Below, piece after piece: positions 44,716-52,653 of a stretch of 64,000 nucleotides of DNA (positions are counted from its first letter, which is position 1; each line of letters starts with the position of its first letter). The DNA is from Ignavibacteriaceae bacterium. GTDB lineage: Bacteria; Bacteroidota; Ignavibacteria; Ignavibacteriales; Ignavibacteriaceae. A program made the position numbers and the translations under genes. The notes beneath the pieces were generated by a model that worked only from the letters and a program-made list of their open reading frames with translations, was not told the origin of the DNA and did no database searches. The DNA is taken from positions 362,396 through 426,395 of the forward strand of contig JALNZG010000002.1 of assembly GCA_023229425.1 (NCBI GenBank), read 5' to 3'.

Positions 44716-45504
44716 CTATGTACCTGTTTCCTTTTGTTTGATTTGTTCACTTACCTTACCGAATCTCCGCTCTCTTTTTTGAAAATCCCGAATGGCATCA
44801 TATAAATTTTTTCGCTTAAATGCAGGCCACAGAGTTTCGGAAATGTAAAATTCCGAATATGCGATCTGCCATAATAAAAAGTTACTTACTCTAAACTCTC
44901 CGCTGGTCCTGATTACCAGATCAGGGTCAGGAATTTGCTTTGTGTTTAAATAAGATGAAAACCGTGTTGCGTCAAGGTCGTTGATAGTTAACTTGCCGCT
45001 TTGAGCGTCTTTCATCATTTCTTTAACCGATTCAAGAATTTCCCATCTTCCGCTATAACTTAACGCGAGCACTAAATTCAAGGCAACGTTGTTTTTTGTT
45101 TTCTCAATCGCATCATTAAGTTGTTTTTGCACTTCAACCGGCAAAGCGGACATGTCGCCAATCATCATTACGCGAACATTGTTCTTGTGCAGATCATCAA
45201 GTTCTTTTTGTAAAGTTTTTACAAGCAGACGCATCAAGGTTGAAACTTCATCTTGCGGCCGTTTCCAATTTTCTGTTGAGAATGTATAAAGCGTAAGATT
45301 CTTTACACCTAATTGGACGCACGCACGGACAATATCCCTCACCGATTCTACTCCGGCTTGATGCCCGGCAAATCTTGGCAATCCCCTACTTTTTGCCCAT
45401 CTACCGTTTCCATCCATAATAATGGCTATATGGTTTGGAATGCAGCCTGATTCTTTAAGTTTTTTTTGTTCGGTTTGGTCCGTATCGAGTTTTGTTTTAT
45501 TCAA
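44716..45504 (-). CDS. uppS: Undecaprenyl diphosphate synthase
   Basis: UppS joins isopentenyl units to make the C55 carrier lipid of peptidoglycan and O-antigen synthesis. It carries HIAIIMDGNGRWA near residue 25, the motif RFAGHQAGVESV, the substrate region YTFSTENWKRP near residue 92 and the C-terminal DLVIRTSGEFRVSNFLLWQ-type motif near residue 200. The 262 residues are normal. It is first in the uppS-bamA-skp-skp-lpxD run. Confidence 0.96.
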   Translation of the reverse strand: MNKTKLDTDQTEQKKLKESGCIPNHIAIIMDGNGRWAKSRGLPRFAGHQAGVESVRDIVRACVQLGVKNLTLYTFSTENWKRPQDEVSTLMRLLVKTLQKELDDLHKNNVRVMMIGDMSALPVEVQKQLNDAIEKTKNNVALNLVLALSYSGRWEILESVKEMMKDAQSGKLTINDLDATRFSSYLNTKQIPDPDLVIRTSGEFRVSNFLLWQIAYSEFYISETLWPAFKRKNLYDAIRDFQKRERRFGKVSEQIKQKETGT

Positions 45505-45695
45505 TGTCTTTAAATTTTAATATCAATAGAACTACAATCTATTTATGATTAAGCACAAAAGTGTCCTATTCAAGAGTGTAAAAGTACGGAATTATTGCTT
45601 TTTATGAAAAGGAAAAAAGAAATGACTATTCTTTTCCAAAGTAGTAGTTGAGCGGCAAGGGATGAAAAAGAGCAGAAAACACACACTAAATGTTT

Positions 45696-46136
45696 TTACT
45701 GCACTCTTTCAACATTTTTTTGAAATACTTTATCGTAATTAGGGCTAAATAAATCGCTTTGAACTGTTTCGTAAACAGGGACAAGATAAATATTGCTTTT
45801 TATAGGTTCTTCTAAAGAGGAGACCAAATCTTTTACGGTTTTATAAATTTCAAAAGGAAAACCCATGAAAAGAAGTACCTCTTTATTTCCAGTTTTTGTT
45901 TTGCGGGAAGCCAAGTAATTAAGTTTTTCCAGAAATTTAGAATCTTGTAAATCTTTTTTATCTATGCAAATTCCCATGGCATATTGACGATGAAACTTAG
46001 CCACAACATCAATTTCGTAACCGTTCACATTAGGCGGCTCGGATAAGTAAGTCCCTAATTTTCGCTTTATAATTGTGTAGCCAAGTTTCCATAAATGGCC
46101 GACGAGCAGATCAATATTTTTTTTCCTGTTATACAT
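45696..46136 (-). CDS. Possible PD-(D/E)xK-type nuclease of unknown family
   Basis: The 146-residue protein has an N-terminal helix (IDLLVGHLWKLGYTII), then GYEIDVVAKF (Glu41, Asp43) and GICIDKKDL (Asp59, Lys61), an arrangement like the D-x(n)-(D/E)xK core of restriction-like nucleases, followed by a further alpha-beta unit. This is inferred from the pattern alone; no family is recognised. It lies two bases after the WYL-like gene in the lexA operon, so it is probably induced with lexA. Confidence 0.55.
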   Translation of the reverse strand: MYNRKKNIDLLVGHLWKLGYTIIKRKLGTYLSEPPNVNGYEIDVVAKFHRQYAMGICIDKKDLQDSKFLEKLNYLASRKTKTGNKEVLLFMGFPFEIYKTVKDLVSSLEEPIKSNIYLVPVYETVQSDLFSPNYDKVFQKNVERVQ

Positions 46137-46138
46137 TG

Positions 46139-46396
46139 TTAATTAAGATATGTTGGAAAAGGAATAATCGGAATGATGGGTGAAAAACGAATATTATTCA
46201 TCACTTTAATGTTGGCAATTCTTTCGTATGAAAATTTTTCAATTTCCATCGAACCGAGAATTTTCCCGTAAATAAATTTCTTGCCGCTTCTATCCATACC
46301 GATAAAATAAGGATCAAGAACCACTTCTGTTAATCCGTAATAAAAACGAACTCTACTTCTCTGCTTAATTGCGTTATAAAATATCTCAGATTTCAT
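46139..46396 (-). CDS. Small WYL-like beta-domain protein
   Basis: This 85-residue protein resembles a free-standing WYL-like (SH3-like) domain: an N-terminal helix FYNAIKQRSRVRFYYG, then V-L-D-P-Y-F-I-G-M and a strand-turn pattern ending RIANIKVMNNIRF. WYL domains sense ligands such as nucleotides and often control DNA-damage or defence regulators. It has no DNA-binding part of its own. It lies 12 bases after lexA. Confidence 0.55.
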   Translation of the reverse strand: MKSEIFYNAIKQRSRVRFYYGLTEVVLDPYFIGMDRSGKKFIYGKILGSMEIEKFSYERIANIKVMNNIRFSPIIPIIPFPTYLN

Positions 46397-46408
46397 ACAT
46401 TTTTCCTC

Positions 46409-47077
46409 TTAATTATACCAGCGAATAACGCCGATAACTTTACCTGCAATATGGAAAATTTCCTTATTTACAATTTCAATCGGTTGATAATTGTCGTTTT
46501 CAGGGACCAATTTAATTTCGTTGTCTTTTTGCCAATAGCGTTTTACGGTTGCATCTTCATCAATTAACGCCACTACAATATCATCATGTTTTGCAAAATT
46601 TTGTGCGGCGACAATCACATGATCATTTTCAACAATTCCTGCGTTTATCATGCTATCCCCCTTAACTTTAAGAGCAAAACAAGTTTGATAGCCTTTTAAC
46701 ATTATTGGGTCAACAACAAGATCACCCTCAAAATTTTCAACAGCGGTTATAGGAACGCCTGCAGCCACACGTCCGATGATTGGTATCTTTTTGAAAAACT
46801 TTTCTATATCACCGAAAATTGGAGATAACGGAATGGCTTCTCCGAAGGATCGTTCCGAAAAATTCGAAAGAACAGTAATACCACGGCTGGCATTGCTTTC
46901 AATTAAAATATAACCTTTTTTTACTAAGGCATCCATATGCCTCTTTACACCAAATGTTGAAGAGATGCCGAACTGCTTCCCAATTTGACGGAGCGTTGGC
47001 GGATATCCGGTTTCGTTTCGGAATTGCTCAATAAAACTTAAAATGTCTTGTTGCCGGTCGGTTAATTCTTTTTTCAT
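46409..47077 (-). CDS. lexA: LexA repressor
   Basis: The N-terminal winged-helix (residues 1-70, with TGYPPTLRQIGKQFGIS) binds DNA. The C-terminal S24 peptidase domain has the self-cleavage site Ala106-Gly107 (VAAGVP), catalytic Ser142 in GDSMINAG and Lys179 in DATVKRY. LexA represses SOS genes until RecA-driven self-cleavage. At 222 residues it is a little longer than the E. coli form. It leads a three-gene operon with two unknown genes. Confidence 0.95.
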   Translation of the reverse strand: MKKELTDRQQDILSFIEQFRNETGYPPTLRQIGKQFGISSTFGVKRHMDALVKKGYILIESNASRGITVLSNFSERSFGEAIPLSPIFGDIEKFFKKIPIIGRVAAGVPITAVENFEGDLVVDPIMLKGYQTCFALKVKGDSMINAGIVENDHVIVAAQNFAKHDDIVVALIDEDATVKRYWQKDNEIKLVPENDNYQPIEIVNKEIFHIAGKVIGVIRWYN

Positions 47078-47080
47078 TAT

Positions 47081-47098
47081 AGTGTTATTTTGTTCACT
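47081..47098 (-). promoter_or_regulatory. Second, degenerate LexA-like site
   Basis: AGTGTTATTTTGTTCACT keeps 12 of 18 positions of the perfect palindrome at 47107-47124. It sits just downstream of the lexA -10 element, at the transcription start, so two LexA dimers might bind here. Confidence 0.35.
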
Positions 47099-47099
47099 A

Positions 47100-47130
47100 C
47101 AAATATAGTGTTCATACGAACACTTGTCAA
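47100..47130 (-). promoter_or_regulatory. lexA promoter
   Basis: On the minus strand a consensus TTGACA (complement of 47125-47130) is separated by exactly 17 bp from TATATTTG (complement of 47100-47107), which fits TAnnTTTG. The 17-bp spacer is taken up by the LexA box. Confidence 0.8.
47107..47124. promoter_or_regulatory. LexA box (AGTGTTC-N4-GAACACT)
   Basis: AGTGTTC-ATAC-GAACACT is a perfect palindrome lying inside the lexA promoter, where bound LexA would block RNA polymerase. The half-sites GTTC..GAAC are the reverse of the Gram-positive GAAC..GTTC box. I recall a TGTTC-N4-GAACA motif described for Verrucomicrobia LexA, but cannot check this here. Confidence 0.75.
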
Positions 47131-47232
47131 GAGAAAAGTTATTCTTACTTTATTATCGCACAAAATTGGGGTGCAATATAGGAAACTTTCCGCCAAACCA
47201 TTTCCCTCGTACAAAGCATAAAAGAATTAATA

Positions 47233-47484
47233 ATGGAGTTTAAACACAGAATAAGAAGGGAACTTCTTAAAATTTACAGTCAAGACTTTTTGAATAATCT
47301 ATTCCGGCATCCATATACAAAAATTGAGGTTCTGATGCGAGATTTGAATATAACGAGAATTACAGCCACCAAATATCTTAATCTTGTTACAAATCTTGGT
47401 TTTTTGGAAAGAAAAAAAATTGGCAGAACCAATTATTACATAAATACTCGGCTTTTCAAGCTTTTTGTTTATCAACCAATTTAA
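47233..47484 (+). CDS. Short winged-helix protein resembling the C-terminus of Fic proteins
   Basis: The 83-residue product has the layout LFRHPYTKIEVLMRDLNITR, TATKYLNLVTNLGFLERKKIGR and NYYINTRLF, the same pattern as the winged helix after the Fic domain of AMPylating Fic proteins. No Fic core (HPFxxGNGR) is present upstream. It is either a remnant of a lost Fic gene or a stand-alone DNA-binding protein. It is divergent to lexA, 109 bp from its -35. No ribosome site is evident. Confidence 0.5.
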   Translation: MEFKHRIRRELLKIYSQDFLNNLFRHPYTKIEVLMRDLNITRITATKYLNLVTNLGFLERKKIGRTNYYINTRLFKLFVYQPI

Positions 47485-47667
47485 CTGTAAAGAAAATTAG
47501 AATTAGTATATACATCTGTTTTGATATGTAAAGAAAATCGAATTTTGTAGATATGTTCTTCCTTTTAGTGCGAGGCAGTCATTTCCGGCTACCTTTTTCT
47601 TTTTTAAAATGATTTTTTAGGTTAAATTTCTCCCACAAAATTCTCAAACAAAAAAATCTGGATATTC

Positions 47668-48642
47668 ATGGCAGTTTTAGTTACCGGCGGCGCAGGTTAT
47701 ATAGGGTCGCATGTTGTGCGGTTGTTGATCAAAAAAGAATTGGACGTCATCGTCCTTGATAACCTTTCGCGGGGACACAAAGAGTCGCTTCCGCAAAATG
47801 TTATTTTTGAAGAAGTTGATTTGTTAGACAAAGAAAAATTAACTGCTGTAATTCAAAAACATAAAATTGAATCGGTAATTCACTTTGCGGCTTTTGCTTA
47901 TGTTGGAGAATCGGTTGAAAATCCCGAAATGTATTACCGCAATAATGTATCCGGCAGTTTTAATTTGATTAATGCATTAAAAGAAAAAGGTGTAAAGCAG
48001 TTTGTTTTTTCATCAACATGCTCTCTGTACGGAAATCCGCTGACTATTCCAATTTCTGAAGAAGAAACGACAAAGCCGATTAATCCCTACGCAAAAACAA
48101 AATTGATGATTGAACAAATTCTTGCCGATTACGATACAACTTATGGAATGAAACACGTTTCACTTAGATATTTCAACGCTGCGGGTGCTTCGGTAAGCGG
48201 AGAGATTGGCGAAAGCCATTTTCCCGAACCACATTTAATTCCCCTGATTTTGTTTACGGCTCTGGGCAAACGGGAAAGTATTTCCGTTTACGGGGATGAT
48301 TACCCAACGTCGGACGGAACTTGTATCCGCGATTATATTCATGTTGAAGATTTAGCCGATGCACATGTAAAAGCATTGGAATATTTAAATAAAGGAAATT
48401 CATCGCAAATTATTAATTTAGGAACCGGAGATGGAAATTCTGTTAAAGAAGTGATCTCTGTTGCCGAAGAAGTTACCGGACGAAAAATTAAATCGGTCAT
48501 CTCTGCACGCCGAGCAGGCGATCCTGCGGTGCTGGTTGCCGATAATAAAAAAGCAAAAGAAGTTCTCGGCTGGAATCCAAAATTCAATTTAAAAGATATT
48601 GTGCATACTGCCTGGCAGTGGCACCAAAATCCAAAGTATTAA
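47668..48642 (+). CDS. galE: UDP-glucose 4-epimerase
   Basis: The 324-residue extended SDR has the NAD site GGAGYIGSH (residues 7-15), the catalytic serine in SSTCSLYG and Tyr149-x3-Lys in NPYAKTKLM. GalE interconverts UDP-glucose and UDP-galactose. Nineteen bases separate it from rfbA, and the sugar genes galE-rfbA-rfbC-glgP form one rightward run. Confidence 0.93.
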   Translation: MAVLVTGGAGYIGSHVVRLLIKKELDVIVLDNLSRGHKESLPQNVIFEEVDLLDKEKLTAVIQKHKIESVIHFAAFAYVGESVENPEMYYRNNVSGSFNLINALKEKGVKQFVFSSTCSLYGNPLTIPISEEETTKPINPYAKTKLMIEQILADYDTTYGMKHVSLRYFNAAGASVSGEIGESHFPEPHLIPLILFTALGKRESISVYGDDYPTSDGTCIRDYIHVEDLADAHVKALEYLNKGNSSQIINLGTGDGNSVKEVISVAEEVTGRKIKSVISARRAGDPAVLVADNKKAKEVLGWNPKFNLKDIVHTAWQWHQNPKY

Positions 48643-48660
48643 TTAAAGGAAAATAATTTT

Positions 48661-49527
48661 ATGAAGGGAATAATTCTCGCAGGTGGTTCAGGTTCGCGAA
48701 TGTATCCGATTTCGCAAGTGTACAGCAAACAGCTTACTTTAATCTATGATAAGCCGCTTATCTATTATCCGCTTTCTGTTTTAATGCTCAGCGGAATAAA
48801 AGAGATTTTAATTATTTCAAACGAAGAAACGATTCCTTATTATCAAAAATTATTTAAAGACGGTTCACATCTTGGACTTTCAATCGAATATGTTGTGCAA
48901 TCAGCTCCAAATGGAATTGCAGAAGCATTTATCCTTGGCGATAAATTTATTAGCAATGATTCGGTTACCCTGATTCTTGGAGATAATATTTTTTACGGTA
49001 ATCTTGATTTCTTTTATCAAGGAATTGAAAATAACACCGGTGCAACAGTTTTTGGTTACAGAGTAACTGATCCTGAACGCTACGGAGTTGTTGAATTCGA
49101 TGCAAACGGGAAAGCCCTTTCAATTGAAGAGAAACCGAAAAATCCGAAATCAAAATTTGCGGTTCCAGGTTTATACATTTATAACAATGAAGTTGTAAAT
49201 ATCTCTAAAAACTTAAAACCCTCACCACGAGGTGAATTAGAAATTACCGACGTGAACAACACCTATTTAAATAAAGGTGAATTGCGTGTTGAGAAAATCG
49301 GACGCGGCGTTGCGTGGCTTGATACCGGAACCCCGGAAGCATTATTGCAAGCATCAAACTTTTTCGGAACTGTTGAAGACCGGCAAGGATTAAAAGTTGC
49401 TTGCATAGAAGAAATTGCTTACTACATGAACTTTATTTCAAAAGAACAATTTCAATCAGTGATTGAAAAAATGCCGAGATGCCAGTACAAAAATTATCTT
49501 GAAAATATTCTTATCGATGCCGGATGA
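48661..49527 (+). CDS. rfbA: Glucose-1-phosphate thymidylyltransferase
   Basis: RfbA makes dTDP-glucose, the first step to dTDP-rhamnose. It begins KGIILAGGSGSRMYPIS (nucleotide loop, with GSR in place of the usual GTR), has YVVQSAPNGIAEAF near residue 80 and ILGDNIFYG near residue 103. Its length (288) is usual. Its last four bases overlap rfbC. rfbB and rfbD are not in the window. Confidence 0.95.
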   Translation: MKGIILAGGSGSRMYPISQVYSKQLTLIYDKPLIYYPLSVLMLSGIKEILIISNEETIPYYQKLFKDGSHLGLSIEYVVQSAPNGIAEAFILGDKFISNDSVTLILGDNIFYGNLDFFYQGIENNTGATVFGYRVTDPERYGVVEFDANGKALSIEEKPKNPKSKFAVPGLYIYNNEVVNISKNLKPSPRGELEITDVNNTYLNKGELRVEKIGRGVAWLDTGTPEALLQASNFFGTVEDRQGLKVACIEEIAYYMNFISKEQFQSVIEKMPRCQYKNYLENILIDAG

Positions 49528-50087
49528 AAATAATCGATGAACAATTAAACGGATTACTGCTCCTTCAGCCTGCTGTGTTTGGTGATGAGCGGGGATATTT
49601 TTATGAATCATTTCACATTTCGCGTTACGAAGAACTTGGAATTACTTCTCCGTTTGTACAGGACAATATTTCCAAATCAGTGAAGGATACGCTTCGCGGC
49701 TTGCATTATCAAGTTGGAAACGCGGCTCAAGGAAAATTGGTGCAAGTGTTATCGGGAAAAGTTTTAGACGTGGCAGTGGATATTCGTTTTGGTTCGCCAT
49801 CGTTTGGAAAATATTTTGCTGTTGAAATTTCCGAAGAAAATCATTATCAATTATGGATACCTGCCGGTTTTGCACACGGATTTTCGGTGCTATCGGGTGA
49901 AGCAATTTTCTCTTACAAATGCACCGCACTTTACAGTAAAAATAACGAGCGGACTATTCTCTTTAACGACACCGACCTAAAGGTCGATTGGAAAATTTCT
50001 GTACCGGTTCTTTCTCCAAAAGATTTGTTAGGTAAAAAATTTTCTGAAATAGAAAAAGATTTCTTTTATAATATGGAGGTTCTATGA
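49524..50087 (+). CDS. rfbC: dTDP-4-dehydrorhamnose 3,5-epimerase
   Basis: This cupin-fold epimerase acts on dTDP-4-keto-6-deoxyglucose. RGLHYQ near residue 59 holds the catalytic histidine, and IPAGFAHGFSVLS near residue 112 is the second signature. The 187 residues are normal. It overlaps rfbA at its start and glgP at its end by four bases each (ATGA). Confidence 0.95.
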   Translation: MKIIDEQLNGLLLLQPAVFGDERGYFYESFHISRYEELGITSPFVQDNISKSVKDTLRGLHYQVGNAAQGKLVQVLSGKVLDVAVDIRFGSPSFGKYFAVEISEENHYQLWIPAGFAHGFSVLSGEAIFSYKCTALYSKNNERTILFNDTDLKVDWKISVPVLSPKDLLGKKFSEIEKDFFYNMEVL

Positions 50088-52564
50088 GCCTGAAAGATTC
50101 ATCAGTATTTTTCACCGATAAGGAACAAATCGAGAGTTATTCTCTAGCAAATCAATTTGCAGAACATCTTGAATTCATTTTGGTGAAGGATAAGCTTTCT
50201 GTAACCCAGGACGATATTTATTATTCAATCTCAATGTCCGTGCGCGATCGTCTTGTCCGTAAATGGCTCCGCACCATGCACAAGTATAACGTTGATGATG
50301 TGAAGCGGGTCTATTATTTATCATTGGAATTTTTGATGGGCAGACTGCTCGGCAATGCGCTTATCAACATGGATTATTACGACGAGAGTTACAAAATTTT
50401 AAAAGAAGCCGGTTATCATTTAGAAGAATCGAGAGACCAGGAACACGATATGGCATTGGGCAATGGCGGTTTGGGAAGACTTGCTGCCTGCTTTTTGGAT
50501 TCAATGGCTACGCTTGAGTTACCCGCTTTTGGCTACGGTATTCGTTATGAATACGGAATTTTCGAACAAGATATTGAGAACGGATTTCAAGTTGAAAAAC
50601 CTGACAACTGGTTGAGTTATGGAAATCCGTGGGAGATCCTTCGCCGCGAACTTTCTTATCGTATTCGTTTTTACGGTAAAGTTGAAATGCACAAACAGCC
50701 GGACGGGCAAATGAAATTTGAATGGAAAGATACTGAAGACATTCTTGCTGTGGCTTATGATGTACCCATTCCAGGCTTTCGTACAAACACGGTAAACAAT
50801 TTACGATTATGGCAGGCAAAAGCTACTCACGAATTTAGTTTTAAGGAATTTAACGCCGGCAATTATGTGGCTTCAGTTCAAAAAAAGAATGAGTCTGAAA
50901 ACATTTCTAAAGTACTTTATCCAAACGATACCATGGTCGAAGGAAAATTTCTCCGATTAAAACAGCAATACTTTTTTAGTTCAGCAACATTGCAGGATAT
51001 TATTAGAAAGTATAAAATCAGTCATCCCGATTTTGATGCATTCTCCGAAAAAACCGCAATTCAATTAAATGATACACACCCGGTTATTGCTATCCCTGAG
51101 TTAATGCGAATCTTAATGGACGAAGAAGGATTAAGCTGGGATTATGCGTGGGATATTGCTATTGAAACTTTTGCTTACACAAACCACACGGTTGTTCCCG
51201 AAGCATTGGAAGAGTGGTCTGTTAAAATTATGGGAAAGCTTTTACCGAGACATTTACAAATTATTTACGAGATTAATGCAAGGTTTTTGCATTACGTTCA
51301 AGAACAATACACCACCGATCCCGAAATTATTTCAAAATTATCAATCATTCGTGAAGGAGGCGATCAAAAAATCCGGATGGCGAATCTTGCAATTGTTTGT
51401 TGTCATTCAATAAACGGAGTTGCCGCGCTACACACAAATATTCTTAGAAACAATATCTTCCCCCATTTTTATGCTCTCTTCCCGGAAAAGTTTAAAAACA
51501 TAACGAACGGAATTACTCCACGCCGCTGGTTGAAGATCGCAAATCCTTATTTATCCGAAGCAATATCAGAACATATCGGCGACGGATGGGCGAAGGACCT
51601 TACCCAAATTAAAAAACTTGAGAAATTGATTGACGATAAACAGTTTATGGAAGTTTTTAGAGAAGCAAAATGGCTGAATAAGAAATTTTTAATTGAATAT
51701 ATTGAGGCGGAGCATCAGGTTAAAATTAATCCCGACTCAATGTTTGATGTTCATGTAAAAAGATTTCATGAGTATAAGCGCCAACTGTTAAATGTTCTGC
51801 ACGTAATTACGATGTATAATAAAATTAAAGATAATCCTCGCGCAGCGTTTGTACCGAGAACTGTTATTTTTGCCGGAAAAGCTGCGCCTGCATATTTCCA
51901 GGCAAAACTAATTATTAAATTGATCAATAATGTAGCCAATGTTATTAATAACGATCACACTATCGGTGACAAGTTAAAAGTCGTCTTTCTTAAAAATTAT
52001 TCCGTTTCGCTTGCGGAAAAAATTATTCCTGCTACAGATTTATCCGAACAAATTTCGACAGCCGGATTAGAAGCTTCCGGAACCGGTAATATGAAGTTCG
52101 CACTTAATGGAGCTTTAACCATCGGAACAATGGATGGAGCAAATGTTGAAATGCGCGAAGAAGTAGGTGACGATAATATTTTTATTTTCGGTTTACTTGC
52201 AGATGAAGTAATGAAATTAAAATCAAACGGGTACCGTCCACGCGAATATTATGAAAATATTCCGGAAATAAAACGGGTGCTTGATATGATCCAAAATAAT
52301 TACTTCAGCATTTTTGAACCGGGCATTTTCCAACCACTTGTTGATGAATTATTAAATGTTGATTACTACTTCCTGCTCGCAGATTATCAATCGTATGTAA
52401 AAACACAAGCAAAAGTAAACGCCCTTTACAAAAACAAAGATGAATGGTATAAAAAAGCTTTACTGAACGTTGCGCGAATAAGCAAGTTTTCAAGCGACCG
52501 CTCGATCCAAGAGTACGCCAAATTAATTTGGGATGTTAAACCGGTTAAGATTGATGCAGCTTAA
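50084..52564 (+). CDS. glgP: Glycogen/starch phosphorylase
   Basis: The 826-residue enzyme releases glucose 1-phosphate from alpha-1,4-glucans. GNGGLGRLAACFLDS is near residue 126, and the PLP-binding region EASGTGNMKFALNG lies near residue 662. The N-terminal regulatory phosphorylation site of animal enzymes is absent. Translational coupling to rfbC suggests that glucose 1-phosphate from storage glycogen feeds rfbA. Confidence 0.95.
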   Translation: MSLKDSSVFFTDKEQIESYSLANQFAEHLEFILVKDKLSVTQDDIYYSISMSVRDRLVRKWLRTMHKYNVDDVKRVYYLSLEFLMGRLLGNALINMDYYDESYKILKEAGYHLEESRDQEHDMALGNGGLGRLAACFLDSMATLELPAFGYGIRYEYGIFEQDIENGFQVEKPDNWLSYGNPWEILRRELSYRIRFYGKVEMHKQPDGQMKFEWKDTEDILAVAYDVPIPGFRTNTVNNLRLWQAKATHEFSFKEFNAGNYVASVQKKNESENISKVLYPNDTMVEGKFLRLKQQYFFSSATLQDIIRKYKISHPDFDAFSEKTAIQLNDTHPVIAIPELMRILMDEEGLSWDYAWDIAIETFAYTNHTVVPEALEEWSVKIMGKLLPRHLQIIYEINARFLHYVQEQYTTDPEIISKLSIIREGGDQKIRMANLAIVCCHSINGVAALHTNILRNNIFPHFYALFPEKFKNITNGITPRRWLKIANPYLSEAISEHIGDGWAKDLTQIKKLEKLIDDKQFMEVFREAKWLNKKFLIEYIEAEHQVKINPDSMFDVHVKRFHEYKRQLLNVLHVITMYNKIKDNPRAAFVPRTVIFAGKAAPAYFQAKLIIKLINNVANVINNDHTIGDKLKVVFLKNYSVSLAEKIIPATDLSEQISTAGLEASGTGNMKFALNGALTIGTMDGANVEMREEVGDDNIFIFGLLADEVMKLKSNGYRPREYYENIPEIKRVLDMIQNNYFSIFEPGIFQPLVDELLNVDYYFLLADYQSYVKTQAKVNALYKNKDEWYKKALLNVARISKFSSDRSIQEYAKLIWDVKPVKIDAA

Positions 52565-52620
52565 ACGATAGAGTTATGTGACACGCAATGACAACACGAA
52601 AAACTTTCTGTATTTATTCA

Positions 52621-52628
52621 TAACTTTG
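52621..52628 (+). promoter_or_regulatory. Candidate -10 element of the restriction-modification pair
   Basis: TAACTTTG matches TAnnTTTG and lies 25 bp before the ATG at 52654. The hexamer 17 bp upstream is not a good -35. Confidence 0.4.
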
Positions 52629-52653
52629 CACATTAAATTTTCACAGACAAAAA

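Noticed and set aside
44714..44750. Longer BamA start inside uppS
   Set aside because: The extra 12 residues are basic and precede an obvious signal peptide; the ATG right after the uppS stop is better.
51144..51413. 89-codon frame inside glgP
   Set aside because: It is an out-of-frame shadow of the conserved phosphorylase coding sequence.
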